This document shows positions 1-4,246 of a DNA stretch of 5,634 nt, one piece after another. Position numbers and translations under genes: made by a program. The stretch's first letter is position 1. Each line of letters starts with the position of its first letter. The DNA is from Thermoprotei archaeon. Lineage in GTDB: Archaea > Thermoproteota > Methanomethylicia > Nezhaarchaeales > WYZ-LMO8. The DNA is taken from the NCBI GenBank assembly GCA_003650865.1, contig QMSN01000075.1, forward strand, positions 1-5,634, given 5' to 3'. A model generated the notes under the pieces. The model saw nothing but the letters and a program-made list of their open reading frames with translations. It was not told the origin of the DNA and searched no databases.

Positions 1-461
1 AGCTTTATGAAGTCGCCCAGCTTGGGGTACAGCGTGGGCTCGCCAGCTAGGCTTATGGCGAAGTGCTTGGGGTGCAACGCCTCTATGTACCTCTCCCTTA
101 TCACCTTCGGATTGGACTTGTAGCCAGTTAAGATCCTGAACTGAGCCCTAATAGCTTGGTTGAAGAGCTCGTGCTCGTCGTCGTAAGTCATTAAGTCCTC
201 CTCACTCCACTTAACCTGTCCACCTAGGTCTCCCCTCTCAACCCTCCAGCAGTGTAGGCAACTGTTGGGGCAGGCTAGTACGGGGGTCATCTGTATGCAC
301 CTGTGGCTCTCAATACCGTACCAGTTCTTGTAACAGAACTTGTTGGAGGTTAAGGCTGCGTGAAGCCAGTGGCACTTCTTGACAGCTGCAGTCCAGCCTG
401 ACCCTATGAGCTGGTACTTCTGCTGCCTAAGCATCTTAGCTAGGGCTTCAGGTATTGGCAT
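1..461 (-). CDS. taw1: tRNA-Phe 4-demethylwyosine synthase Taw1 (TYW1 family radical SAM enzyme), N-terminal 153 residues; gene runs off the left edge
   Basis: I translated this minus-strand frame by hand. The family condenses N1-methylguanosine-37 of tRNA-Phe with two carbons of pyruvate to form imG-14, the tricyclic core of wyosine bases, in the cytoplasm. Visible signatures: YQLIGSGWTAAVKKCHW at residues 16-32; the radical SAM cluster motif CxxxCxxCW (C64, C68, C71); three upstream cysteines C30, C43 and C55 whose spacing fits the second 4Fe-4S cluster of archaeal Taw1; and the family motif GEPTLYP at 140-146. No flavodoxin domain precedes it, so this is the short archaeal form. The ATG at 461 is the first possible start, because an in-frame TAA lies seven codons upstream. 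The message has only a weak AAGGGAT ribosome binding site. It is divergent from dphB, and both genes modify the translation apparatus. Roughly the last half of the usual ~300-residue protein is outside the window. Confidence 0.95.
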   Translation of the reverse strand, partial: MPIPEALAKMLRQQKYQLIGSGWTAAVKKCHWLHAALTSNKFCYKNWYGIESHRCIQMTPVLACPNSCLHCWRVERGDLGGQVKWSEEDLMTYDDEHELFNQAIRAQFRILTGYKSNPKVIRERYIEALHPKHFAISLAGEPTLYPKLGDFIK

Positions 462-478
462 GAGATATCCCTTAGACC

Positions 479-485
479 CTTAAAG
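479..485 (+). promoter_or_regulatory. Probable TATA box for the dphB-DUF357-ribL cluster
   Basis: The plus strand reads CTTAAAG, similar to the CTTTAA cores in front of both tRNA genes here. A start about 26 bases downstream would fall near 508-510. That is only a few bases before the TTG at 513, but about 19 bases before the CTG at 528, which has a proper ribosome binding site. The box lies inside the 51-bp divergent region shared with taw1. Confidence 0.4.
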
Positions 486-504
486 CTTGAATTGTGGGGT
501 TACG

Positions 505-512
505 CATAAAAG
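505..512 (-). promoter_or_regulatory. Probable TATA box for taw1
   Basis: Read on the minus strand this is CTTTTATG. An archaeal start about 26 bases downstream would fall near 482, leaving a leader of about 20 nt that carries the weak AAGGGAT ribosome binding site. The spacing fits, but the box itself is not strong. Confidence 0.4.
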
Positions 513-1304
513 TTGAGGTGGCTCCAGCTGGCTGAGCTCATATTCGTAGGTGTAGGGCTGACAGGGTTGGGCTTGACTATTGAGGGGCTGAGGGCTGCAA
601 GAGAGGCGGACGAGGTCTTCGTAGACTCCTACACAAGCCTTCTCCCCGAGGGCTCTCTAGAGCAGCTAGAGGAGGTTATAGGTAGAAGTGTGAAGCCTCT
701 ATCTCGAGGGGACCTTGAGGGTGAGGGCGCCCTCAAGCTCGTGGAGCTAGCTAGGGACAAGAGAGTTGCTCTACTGGTAGCTGGAGACCCCTTCATAGCG
801 ACTACTCACGTGGCCCTTAGGGTGGAGGCCTTCAAGAGGGGGGTTAAGACCTCCTACATACCTTCAGCCTCCATACAGTCGGTGATACCAGGCTTAACGG
901 GCCTTTCAAGCTACAAGTTCGGTAGGTCGGCTACTGTCGTGTACCCAGATAAAGGCTTGAACCACGCGGCCTACGAAGCCGTTAGAGATAACCAGTTGAG
1001 GGGGTTACACACCCTACTATACTTGGACTTGGAGGTCGAGAGGTCTAGGGCTATGACCGTAAGCCAAGCTCTACAGCTACTCCTCGAAGTTGAGGAGGAG
1101 AGGCGTGAGGGCGTTATCGACGGAGAGAAGCTTGTTGTTGGAGTGGCTAGGGCTTGCTGGCCGAGCTGTCTAGTCAAGGCGTTGAGGGTGCGCAAAGCTT
1201 TGAGCTTCGACTTCGGCCCTCCACCGCATGTGCTCGTGTTTCCAGGCAGCCTCCACTTCATGGAGGTTGAGGCGTTAAAGACCTTGGCTTCTCTGGAGGT
1301 CTAG
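513..1304 (+). CDS. dphB: Diphthine synthase (archaeal Dph5/DphB), SAM-dependent methyltransferase
   Basis: The enzyme methylates the 3-amino-3-carboxypropyl-histidine of elongation factor 2 during diphthamide synthesis. It belongs to the tetrapyrrole-methylase fold. Visible motifs: GVGL near the N-terminus (13-16), YTSLL (40-44), AGDPFIATTH (90-99), a long conserved block with GLTGLSSYKFGR (127-138), YLDLE (170-174), and the C-terminal PGSLHFMEVEAL (244-255). Its 263 residues match the usual ~265. An in-frame TAA at 507-509 leaves only TTG 513 or CTG 528 as starts that keep the SAM-binding loop. CTG 528 has the better ribosome binding site and matches the usual short N-terminus, so the true protein may be 258 residues. 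It is the first gene of a cluster. Its last codons hold the GGAGGT site of the next gene, two bases after the stop, which implies co-transcription and coupled translation. Confidence 0.94.
   Translation: MRWLQLAELIFVGVGLTGLGLTIEGLRAAREADEVFVDSYTSLLPEGSLEQLEEVIGRSVKPLSRGDLEGEGALKLVELARDKRVALLVAGDPFIATTHVALRVEAFKRGVKTSYIPSASIQSVIPGLTGLSSYKFGRSATVVYPDKGLNHAAYEAVRDNQLRGLHTLLYLDLEVERSRAMTVSQALQLLLEVEEERREGVIDGEKLVVGVARACWPSCLVKALRVRKALSFDFGPPPHVLVFPGSLHFMEVEALKTLASLEV
515..530 (+). promoter_or_regulatory. GAGGTG ribosome binding site placed for a CTG start of dphB at 528
   Basis: GAGGTG at 515-520 is a strong match to the archaeal anti-Shine-Dalgarno sequence and lies seven bases before the in-frame CTG at 528-530. 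The TTG at 513 overlaps this site and has nothing comparable in front of it. This bears on which codon starts dphB. Confidence 0.45.
1295..1300 (+). promoter_or_regulatory. Ribosome binding site GGAGGT fixing the TTG start of the DUF357 gene
   Basis: GGAGGT lies in the last codons of dphB, six bases before TTG 1307. It is strong enough to support a TTG start in a two-base intergenic gap and suggests translational coupling to dphB. Confidence 0.75.
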
Positions 1305-1306
1305 CC

Positions 1307-1567
1307 TTGCAGCCCTGGAGATCCCATGAGGAGAGGCTTTCGAGGTACTTCAACTACGTCGAGAAGACGCTTAAAGAGATTAGTGTAAAGGCTTGTGGTG
1401 AACTCAGGGTGAAGGTGGAGGAGGTCATAGACTACGCCAAGCGCTACTACGAGGATGCGAAGCACTACATGAAGCTTGGGGACTACTCGACGAGCTATGT
1501 CTGCATAGCCTACTGTGAAGGCCTCCTCGACTCGCTCAAGCTGCTCGGGCTTGTAGATGTAAGGTGA
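1307..1567 (+). CDS. DUF357 family small helical protein
   Basis: This is an 86-residue, charged, all-helical protein without signal peptide or membrane segment. I recognise the archaeal DUF357 pattern in YYEDAKHYMKLGDYSTSYVC (47-66), followed by a helix ending DSLKLLGLV (75-83): two long helices joined at a GDY turn. The biochemical function is unknown to me. It starts at TTG with a strong GGAGGT site, two bases after dphB. Its stop codon is embedded in the ribosome binding site of ribL, so the two are translated together. Position suggests a partner or regulator of RibL, but that is inference from gene order only. The first ~10 residues (QPWRSHEE) are less typical of the family and could be lineage-specific. 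Length is normal for a single-domain member. Confidence 0.85.
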   Translation: MQPWRSHEERLSRYFNYVEKTLKEISVKACGELRVKVEEVIDYAKRYYEDAKHYMKLGDYSTSYVCIAYCEGLLDSLKLLGLVDVR

Positions 1568-1568
1568 T
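1562..1568 (+). promoter_or_regulatory. Ribosome binding site AGGTGAT overlapping the DUF357 stop codon
   Basis: AGGTGAT matches seven bases of the archaeal anti-Shine-Dalgarno region and contains the TGA stop of the DUF357 gene (1565-1567). It lies four bases before GTG 1573, which makes that codon a better ribL start than GTG 1564, whose GTG lies inside this site. Confidence 0.6.
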
Positions 1569-1572
1569 ACAC

Positions 1573-2043
1573 GTGTCTTCTAGGAAGAGGGTTATGGTGG
1601 CGGGCGTCTTCGACATAATTCACCCAGGCCACATATACCTCATATCTAAGGCAGCCGAGCTCGGCGACGTCGTAGTTGTAGTTGCTAGAGACTCAACCGT
1701 CGAGAGGCTTAAGGGCAGGAGACCTATAGTGCCTGAGTCCCAGAGGCTTGAGGTCATAAAGAGCATTAAGAACGTGAAGGAGGCCTACCTGGGCTTGGAG
1801 GGCACGGACATGCTTAAGATAGTTGAGGAGATAAAGCCAGACGTGATCATGCTCGGGCCAGACCAGAACTTCGATGAGGAGGAGCTTAAGGAGAAGCTCG
1901 CCTCTAGAGGTCTTAAGGTGGAGGTCGTTAGGCTAAAGGAGCTCTACACCCCCTTTAGGCTCTGTAGCTCCTCTAAAATCGTGAGGGAGATACTCATTAG
2001 GAGTAAGGAGCTCACGAACTTAATTGAGGACAAGAGGAGCTAG
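1573..2043 (+). CDS. ribL: Archaeal FAD synthase RibL (nucleotidyltransferase of the cytidylyltransferase-like fold)
   Basis: RibL transfers AMP from ATP to FMN to give FAD in the cytoplasm; archaea use it in place of bacterial RibF. Numbered from GTG 1573, the protein has the N-terminal strand with GVFDIIHPGH (11-20; nucleotide-binding HPGH at 17-20), VARDSTVERLKGRRPIVPESQR (38-58 region, very like RibL of Methanocaldococcus), LGPDQNFDEE (94-103), and a C-terminal SSSKIVREI (132-140) in the place of the family's ISS-T-IR nucleotide motif. The length of 156 matches the ~150 of known RibL. GTG 1564, overlapping the DUF357 stop by four bases, is an alternative adding three residues. A glycerol-3-phosphate or other cytidylyltransferase is the main alternative, but the R-[DE]-x-T-V...KGR-[RK]-P block favours RibL. 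No terminator is visible; the gene ends two bases before the 3' end of an opposing tRNA gene. Confidence 0.88.
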   Translation: MSSRKRVMVAGVFDIIHPGHIYLISKAAELGDVVVVVARDSTVERLKGRRPIVPESQRLEVIKSIKNVKEAYLGLEGTDMLKIVEEIKPDVIMLGPDQNFDEEELKEKLASRGLKVEVVRLKELYTPFRLCSSSKIVREILIRSKELTNLIEDKRS

Positions 2044-2062
2044 GTTGGTGCCGGGGGCGGGA

Positions 2063-2082
2063 TCTCCGGGGCTTGAAGCCCT
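2063..2082 (-). other. 20-nt tRNA intron in the T loop of tRNA-Met (about position 59/60)
   Basis: The precursor forms a perfect bulge-helix-bulge. TTCG of the T loop (2088-2085) pairs with CGGA (2068-2065). It is flanked by two 3-nt bulges, AGA (2084-2082) and GAT (2064-2062), and the inner stem GGGC/GCCC closes a TTCAA loop. Cutting after the second base of each bulge, as the archaeal splicing endonuclease normally does, leaves the T loop TTCGAGT. Cutting one base earlier would give TTCGAAT. Either restores a normal seven-base loop. Confidence 0.85.
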
Positions 2083-2104
2083 CTCGAACCCGCGGAAACC
2101 GGAC

Positions 2105-2129
2105 TACACCTCTGGCCTCAGCCTGAGAT
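2105..2129 (-). other. 25-nt tRNA intron in the anticodon loop of tRNA-Met (position 37/38)
   Basis: Twenty-five bases must be removed between the CATA of the anticodon loop and the TCCGG strand of the anticodon stem. Removing 2105-2129 gives the loop CTCATAG; removing 2104-2128 gives the more typical CTCATAA. The usual four-pair central helix is poor here (two of four pairs). Instead the anticodon stem can extend to seven pairs, CCGGACT with AGTCCGG, and an inner TCTC/GAGG stem forms. The exact cut site is therefore uncertain by one base. Confidence 0.7.
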
Positions 2130-2194
2130 TATGAGTCCGGCGCCCTAGGCCAGTCTAGGCGACCCCGGCACCAGCCTTAGATAGTCGCTTAAGG

Positions 2195-2202
2195 CTTTAA
2201 AG
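2195..2202 (-). promoter_or_regulatory. TATA box of tRNA-Met
   Basis: The minus strand reads CTTTAAAG just after the rpiA stop codon (2206-2204). A start about 26 bases downstream falls near 2173, four bases before tRNA position 1. This supports independent transcription of the tRNA. Confidence 0.65.
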
Positions 2203-2203
2203 C

Positions 2204-2896
2204 TTACTTGACCCTCCTCAGCACATCCACGCCATCGGGCTTGCCCACATAGACGACGTCTGCTAGACCGCAGAACAAGCCTACCTCAACGACTCCCGGT
2301 ATCCTCTTAACTTCTACCTCAAGCCGTTGAGGGTCGTCGATTCCGTTGAAGTAGCAGTCAAGTATGAAGTTGCCGTTGTCCGTGACGAGAGGGCCATCCT
2401 TAAACCTACCTGCCATCCTGAGCTCAGGCTTACACCCCATCCTCGAGAGGGTCTTCATGGCGTACCTGTAGGCGAATGGTAAGACCTCGACTGGGAGGGG
2501 CTTGGAGACGCCGAGCTTCTCAACGAGCTTATCGTAGCTGACTACGTAAACCCTTCTCTCAGCCATGGATGCAACCACTTTCTCCTTGGCTAGTGCAGCT
2601 CCTCTACCCTTAATCATGTTTAGGGATGGATCCACCTCATCAGCTCCGTCGACAACCAGGTCTATGTGATCGACGAGTTCGAGAGGTGTGAGCTTCAACC
2701 CATTCTCTATAGCCATCTGGACTGAGTGATAGGATGTCGGGACGACCTCGACCCTTAAGCCTCTCTTAACAGCTTCTCCCAACAGCTTGGCGAAGTACTC
2801 GACTGTCGAGCCAGTCCCAAGGCCTAGGATTGACCCATCAGAGACCTCGTTTACAGCGGCTTTGGCGGCTCTAAGCTTGGCCTCCTCAACGCTCAA
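2204..2896 (-). CDS. rpiA: Ribose-5-phosphate isomerase A
   Basis: The enzyme interconverts ribose 5-phosphate and ribulose 5-phosphate, supplying ribose for nucleotides. From the TTG at 2896 the protein is 230 residues, the usual RpiA size, and begins MSVEEAKLRAAKAAV as family members do. Motifs: phosphate loop LGLGTGST (24-31 region), VPTSY (52-56), DGADEVDP (83-90), KGRGAAL (96-102) with catalytic-type E105, VTDNGNFILDC (171-181), and PGVVEVGLF (200-208). The acid and lysine residues expected from bacterial RpiA (D83, D86, K96, E105) are present. KGRGA instead of KGGGA is what I expect for archaeal members. The frame stays open upstream to 2974, but those codons lie in tRNA-Thr and are not coding. 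GAGGTG at 2908-2903 precedes the TTG by six bases. With only 22 bases to the tRNA-Thr end, it is probably co-transcribed with that tRNA. Confidence 0.93.
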   Translation of the reverse strand: MSVEEAKLRAAKAAVNEVSDGSILGLGTGSTVEYFAKLLGEAVKRGLRVEVVPTSYHSVQMAIENGLKLTPLELVDHIDLVVDGADEVDPSLNMIKGRGAALAKEKVVASMAERRVYVVSYDKLVEKLGVSKPLPVEVLPFAYRYAMKTLSRMGCKPELRMAGRFKDGPLVTDNGNFILDCYFNGIDDPQRLEVEVKRIPGVVEVGLFCGLADVVYVGKPDGVDVLRRVK

Positions 2897-2902
2897 CAAG
2901 GA

Positions 2903-2908
2903 CACCTC
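2903..2908 (-). promoter_or_regulatory. Ribosome binding site GAGGTG deciding the rpiA start
   Basis: Read on the minus strand, GAGGTG lies six bases before TTG 2896. Three in-frame candidates cluster here (GTG 2905, TTG 2899, TTG 2896). Spacing favours TTG 2896, giving the usual short N-terminus. The site is about ten bases downstream of the CCA of tRNA-Thr. Confidence 0.6.
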
Positions 2909-2918
2909 AACATCTAAG

Positions 2919-3007
2919 TGGAGCCCCGGGCGGGATTCGAACCCGCGACCCCTGCCTCTTCGGGGGTATACCAAGGCAGTGCTCCAACCAGACTGAGCTA
3001 CCGGGGC
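2919..3007 (-). tRNA. tRNA-Thr(GGT) with an 11-nt anticodon-loop intron; CCA encoded
   Basis: Folded by hand on the minus strand. The acceptor stem GCCCCGG (3007-3001) pairs perfectly with CCGGGGC (2929-2923), followed by T73 and CCA (2921-2919). The D stem is GCTC/GAGC, the anticodon stem CTGCC (2979-2975) with GGCAG (2956-2952), the variable loop GGGTC, and the T arm GCGGG-TTCGAAT-CCCGC. The anticodon loop is TT-GGT-A plus A38 after removal of 11 nt, giving 75 nt plus CCA. T73 fits archaeal tRNA-Thr. It lies directly upstream of rpiA on the same strand and has a TATA box about 36 bases upstream. Confidence 0.95.
2958..2968 (-). other. 11-nt intron of tRNA-Thr (position 37/38)
   Basis: The intron TACCCCCGAAG sits between A37 and A38. 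TTGG of the anticodon loop (2974-2971) pairs with CCGA (2962-2959 region) in a four-pair helix, with AGA as the 3' bulge. On the other side there is only a seven-base loop, TATACCC. This is a bulge-helix-loop rather than a full bulge-helix-bulge, because the intron is too short for an inner stem. Confidence 0.85.
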
Positions 3008-3040
3008 ACTCTATCGCTTGAGCTTTCAAGCCAAGCTCTC

Positions 3041-3046
3041 TTAAAG
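3041..3046 (-). promoter_or_regulatory. TATA box of tRNA-Thr and probably of rpiA
   Basis: The minus strand reads CTTTAA within AGCTTTAAGAG. A start about 26 bases downstream falls near 3017, about ten bases before tRNA position 1. No other promoter-like sequence lies between here and rpiA. Confidence 0.55.
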
Positions 3047-3061
3047 CTTTTCTCTCCATTC

Positions 3062-3095
3062 AAAAAGGAGAAGGGAAAGGGAGGGAGGGGTAGGG
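3062..3095 (+). repeat. Polypurine tract with a G-quadruplex-like motif
   Basis: Twenty-nine consecutive purines (3062-3090), followed by TAGGG, give five G-runs: 3073-3075, 3079-3081, 3083-3085, 3087-3090 and 3093-3095. The loops are only one to three bases (AAA, A, A, TA). The tract lies upstream of the tRNA-Thr TATA box, in the divergent region shared with the PhoU gene. Its complement is a pyrimidine tract in the tRNA-Thr direction. Apart from this and the promoter elements listed, I see no gene in 3008-3211. Confidence 0.55.
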
Positions 3096-3136
3096 CCCAT
3101 CTTGAGTAGTGAGTAACGACTAGTGGACGAGCTTTC

Positions 3137-3150
3137 GAGCTAATTAGCTC
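3137..3150. promoter_or_regulatory. Perfect 14-bp palindrome, candidate operator of the PhoU gene
   Basis: GAGCTAATTAGCTC is identical to its reverse complement. It ends six bases before the A-rich TATA box of the PhoU gene, where an activator or competing repressor could bind. The downstream gene has an AbrB-type DNA-binding domain, so autoregulation is possible. Confidence 0.5.
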
Positions 3151-3155
3151 AGGGG

Positions 3156-3167
3156 AAAAATATATAT
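3156..3167 (+). promoter_or_regulatory. TATA box of the PhoU gene, with a purine-rich BRE
   Basis: AAAAATATATAT follows GGGG and is the strongest TATA-like sequence in the window. A start about 26 bases from its centre falls near 3189, giving a leader of about 23 nt that contains the ribosome binding site. Confidence 0.7.
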
Positions 3168-3168
3168 C

Positions 3169-3181
3169 TTTACTTTGTAAA
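3169..3181. promoter_or_regulatory. 13-bp dyad TTTAC-TTT-GTAAA between TATA box and start site
   Basis: A perfect five-base inverted repeat with a three-base spacer sits between the TATA box and the predicted transcription start. A bound protein there would block RNA polymerase recruitment, so it is a candidate repressor site. Confidence 0.4.
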
Positions 3182-3199
3182 CTTTATAGGGTTATAAAT

Positions 3200-3204
3200 G
3201 GAGG
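3200..3204 (+). promoter_or_regulatory. Ribosome binding site GGAGG of the PhoU gene
   Basis: GGAGG lies seven bases before ATG 3212. Its first G is also the last base of an upstream ATG (3198-3200) that opens a three-codon frame ending in TAA; that frame is probably meaningless. Confidence 0.75.
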
Positions 3205-3211
3205 AGTAACG

Positions 3212-4246
3212 ATGCGTATTAGAAATGTCCAGCTTGTAGGTAAGTACACGTACACCCTCTCACTTCCAAAGGACTGGATTCAGCGCTGGAACTTGAAGAA
3301 GGGCGATAAGCTGGTCATAGTAGAGGACGAAGACGGCTCTTTAAGGGTTTCTCCTGAGCTTAAGGGTAGGGCTAAGCAGCTCTCTCAGTACAGGATCAAC
3401 GCTGACAAGTGCAGCCGCCCTTGGCTTCTGGAGAGGCTTCTAGTGGGCAACTACATGCTTGGGAAGGAGACCGTAGAGATAGTCTCTGAGAGGGGTATTA
3501 AGCCGGAGCACCTAATGGAGGTTAGGAAGGCTCTTCGCAGACTGACTGGGTTGAGCATTGTTGAGGAGTCTCAGAACCACGTAGTCCTCCAGTGCCTGAT
3601 AGAGCCCATAAAGTTCCCAGTTGAGAAGCTTATAAGGAGGCTGTACGCCTTGACGTCGATAATGCACTCGGATAGCGTTAAGGCGCTGCTGGACAAGGAC
3701 AAGGAGCTCGCCATAAGCGTCCTGCAGAGAGAGACTGAGGCTGACATGGTGTACTGGCTAACAGTGAGGCAGCTAGTCATGGCTGCAGACGACAGGTCGA
3801 TAGCTAGGGACATAGGCATCAAGGACATCAAGCACCAGCAGGGCCTTAGAGTGGTCGCTAAGAGCCTCGAGTCCATAGCTGATCAAGCTGAGAACATAGC
3901 TAGAGCCTGCCTAAGCCTCATAGACTTCAATTTGAGCTTAGACGAGGAGGTCATCCTCCTAGTCAAGGAGTTCAGCCAAGCTGTGGGCAAGATAAACAAT
4001 AGGGCTATAGACGCCTACTTCAAGTGCGACCTCTACGCCGCCAACGACGCCATAAACGAGAGCAAGGAGACCGAGAAGTACGAGATCAAGATAAACGAGG
4101 TGGCCTCCTCAGTGCTTAAGGACCCGAGGCTCTTAATGATAGTCTACAAGGTCGCTGACTCCTTGAGGTCCATGACTAGGTACGCAGCCGACATAGCTGA
4201 GATAGCGATCAACAGGTTCCTGGCTGAGAGCACATCGCTAATCTAG
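3212..4246 (+). CDS. AbrB/SpoVT-PhoU domain protein (archaeal phosphate uptake regulator-like)
   Basis: The 344-residue protein matches archaeal PhoU-like regulators in length and layout. Residues 1-48 form a swapped-hairpin AbrB/SpoVT domain: RNVQLVGKYTYTLSLPKDWI (4-23), then LKKGDKLVIVEDEDGSL (28-44). Residues ~135-340 are two helical PhoU repeats with metal-ligand-like patterns ETEAD (174-178), LESIADQAENIA (219-230) and DSLRSMTRYAADIAEIAI (316-333). No membrane segment is seen. Bacterial PhoU restrains the Pst transporter and PhoR; the archaeal fusion adds a DNA-binding domain and is inferred to couple phosphate state to transcription. No pst genes are visible nearby, so the phosphate role rests on family alone. 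The ATG has GGAGG seven bases upstream and a strong TATA box. The promoter carries two dyads that this DNA-binding protein could itself recognise. It overlaps the convergent gene by nine bases. Confidence 0.88.
   Translation: MRIRNVQLVGKYTYTLSLPKDWIQRWNLKKGDKLVIVEDEDGSLRVSPELKGRAKQLSQYRINADKCSRPWLLERLLVGNYMLGKETVEIVSERGIKPEHLMEVRKALRRLTGLSIVEESQNHVVLQCLIEPIKFPVEKLIRRLYALTSIMHSDSVKALLDKDKELAISVLQRETEADMVYWLTVRQLVMAADDRSIARDIGIKDIKHQQGLRVVAKSLESIADQAENIARACLSLIDFNLSLDEEVILLVKEFSQAVGKINNRAIDAYFKCDLYAANDAINESKETEKYEIKINEVASSVLKDPRLLMIVYKVADSLRSMTRYAADIAEIAINRFLAESTSLI

Larger units (their letters stand above)
2046..2169 (-). tRNA. tRNA-Met(CAT), probably elongator, with two introns; CCA encoded
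   Basis: Folded by hand on the minus strand. The acceptor stem is GCCGGGG (2169-2163) with CCCCGGC (2056-2050), then A73 and CCA. The D stem is GCCT/GGGC, the anticodon stem CCGGA (2140-2136) with TCCGG (2103-2099), the variable loop TTTCC, and the T stem GCGGG (2093-2089) with CCCGC (2061-2057). The anticodon is CAT at 2133-2131. Two insertions must be removed: 25 nt in the anticodon loop and 20 nt in the T loop. After removal the molecule is 76 nt plus CCA, with a 7-nt anticodon loop and a 7-nt T loop. The G1-C72 pair and the lack of the GGG/CCC anticodon-stem pairs argue against initiator tRNA. tRNA-Ile2, whose gene also carries CAT, is the remaining alternative. The 3' end lies two bases from the stop of the convergent ribL. 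Confidence 0.9.

Noticed and set aside
971..1261. Minus-strand open frame inside dphB
   Set aside because: It is low-complexity and Ser/Thr/Leu-rich, as expected for an antisense frame; dphB is clearly coding here.
2041..2170. Reading the 2046-2169 structure as a plus-strand RNA or a ribL terminator
   Set aside because: All tRNA features (anticodon, T loop, encoded CCA, upstream TATA box) fit only the minus strand.
2897..2974. N-terminal extension of rpiA to an ATG-like start at 2974
   Set aside because: The extension lies in the tRNA-Thr gene (anticodon loop to 3' end), is Arg/Gly-rich without family similarity, and a ribosome binding site supports the TTG at 2896.
3017..3030. Inverted repeat CTTGA-GCTT-TCAAG near the tRNA-Thr transcription start
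   Set aside because: The five-base arms are short and occur readily by chance; they may be part of the tRNA leader but nothing supports a function.
2787..3109. Two plus-strand open frames across the tRNA-Thr gene, with peptides such as GFEPATPA and RDSNPRPLP
   Set aside because: These are the familiar antisense translations of a tRNA T arm; the sequence is fully explained by the tRNA and rpiA on the other strand.
3198..3209. Three-codon upstream frame (ATG GAG GAG TAA) before the PhoU gene
   Set aside because: Its start codon overlaps the ribosome binding site and has none of its own; it is most likely a by-product of the GGAGG sequence.
3571..3876. Minus-strand open frame inside the PhoU gene
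   Set aside because: It is an antisense shadow of a well-supported gene, Ser/Leu-rich and without recognisable motifs.
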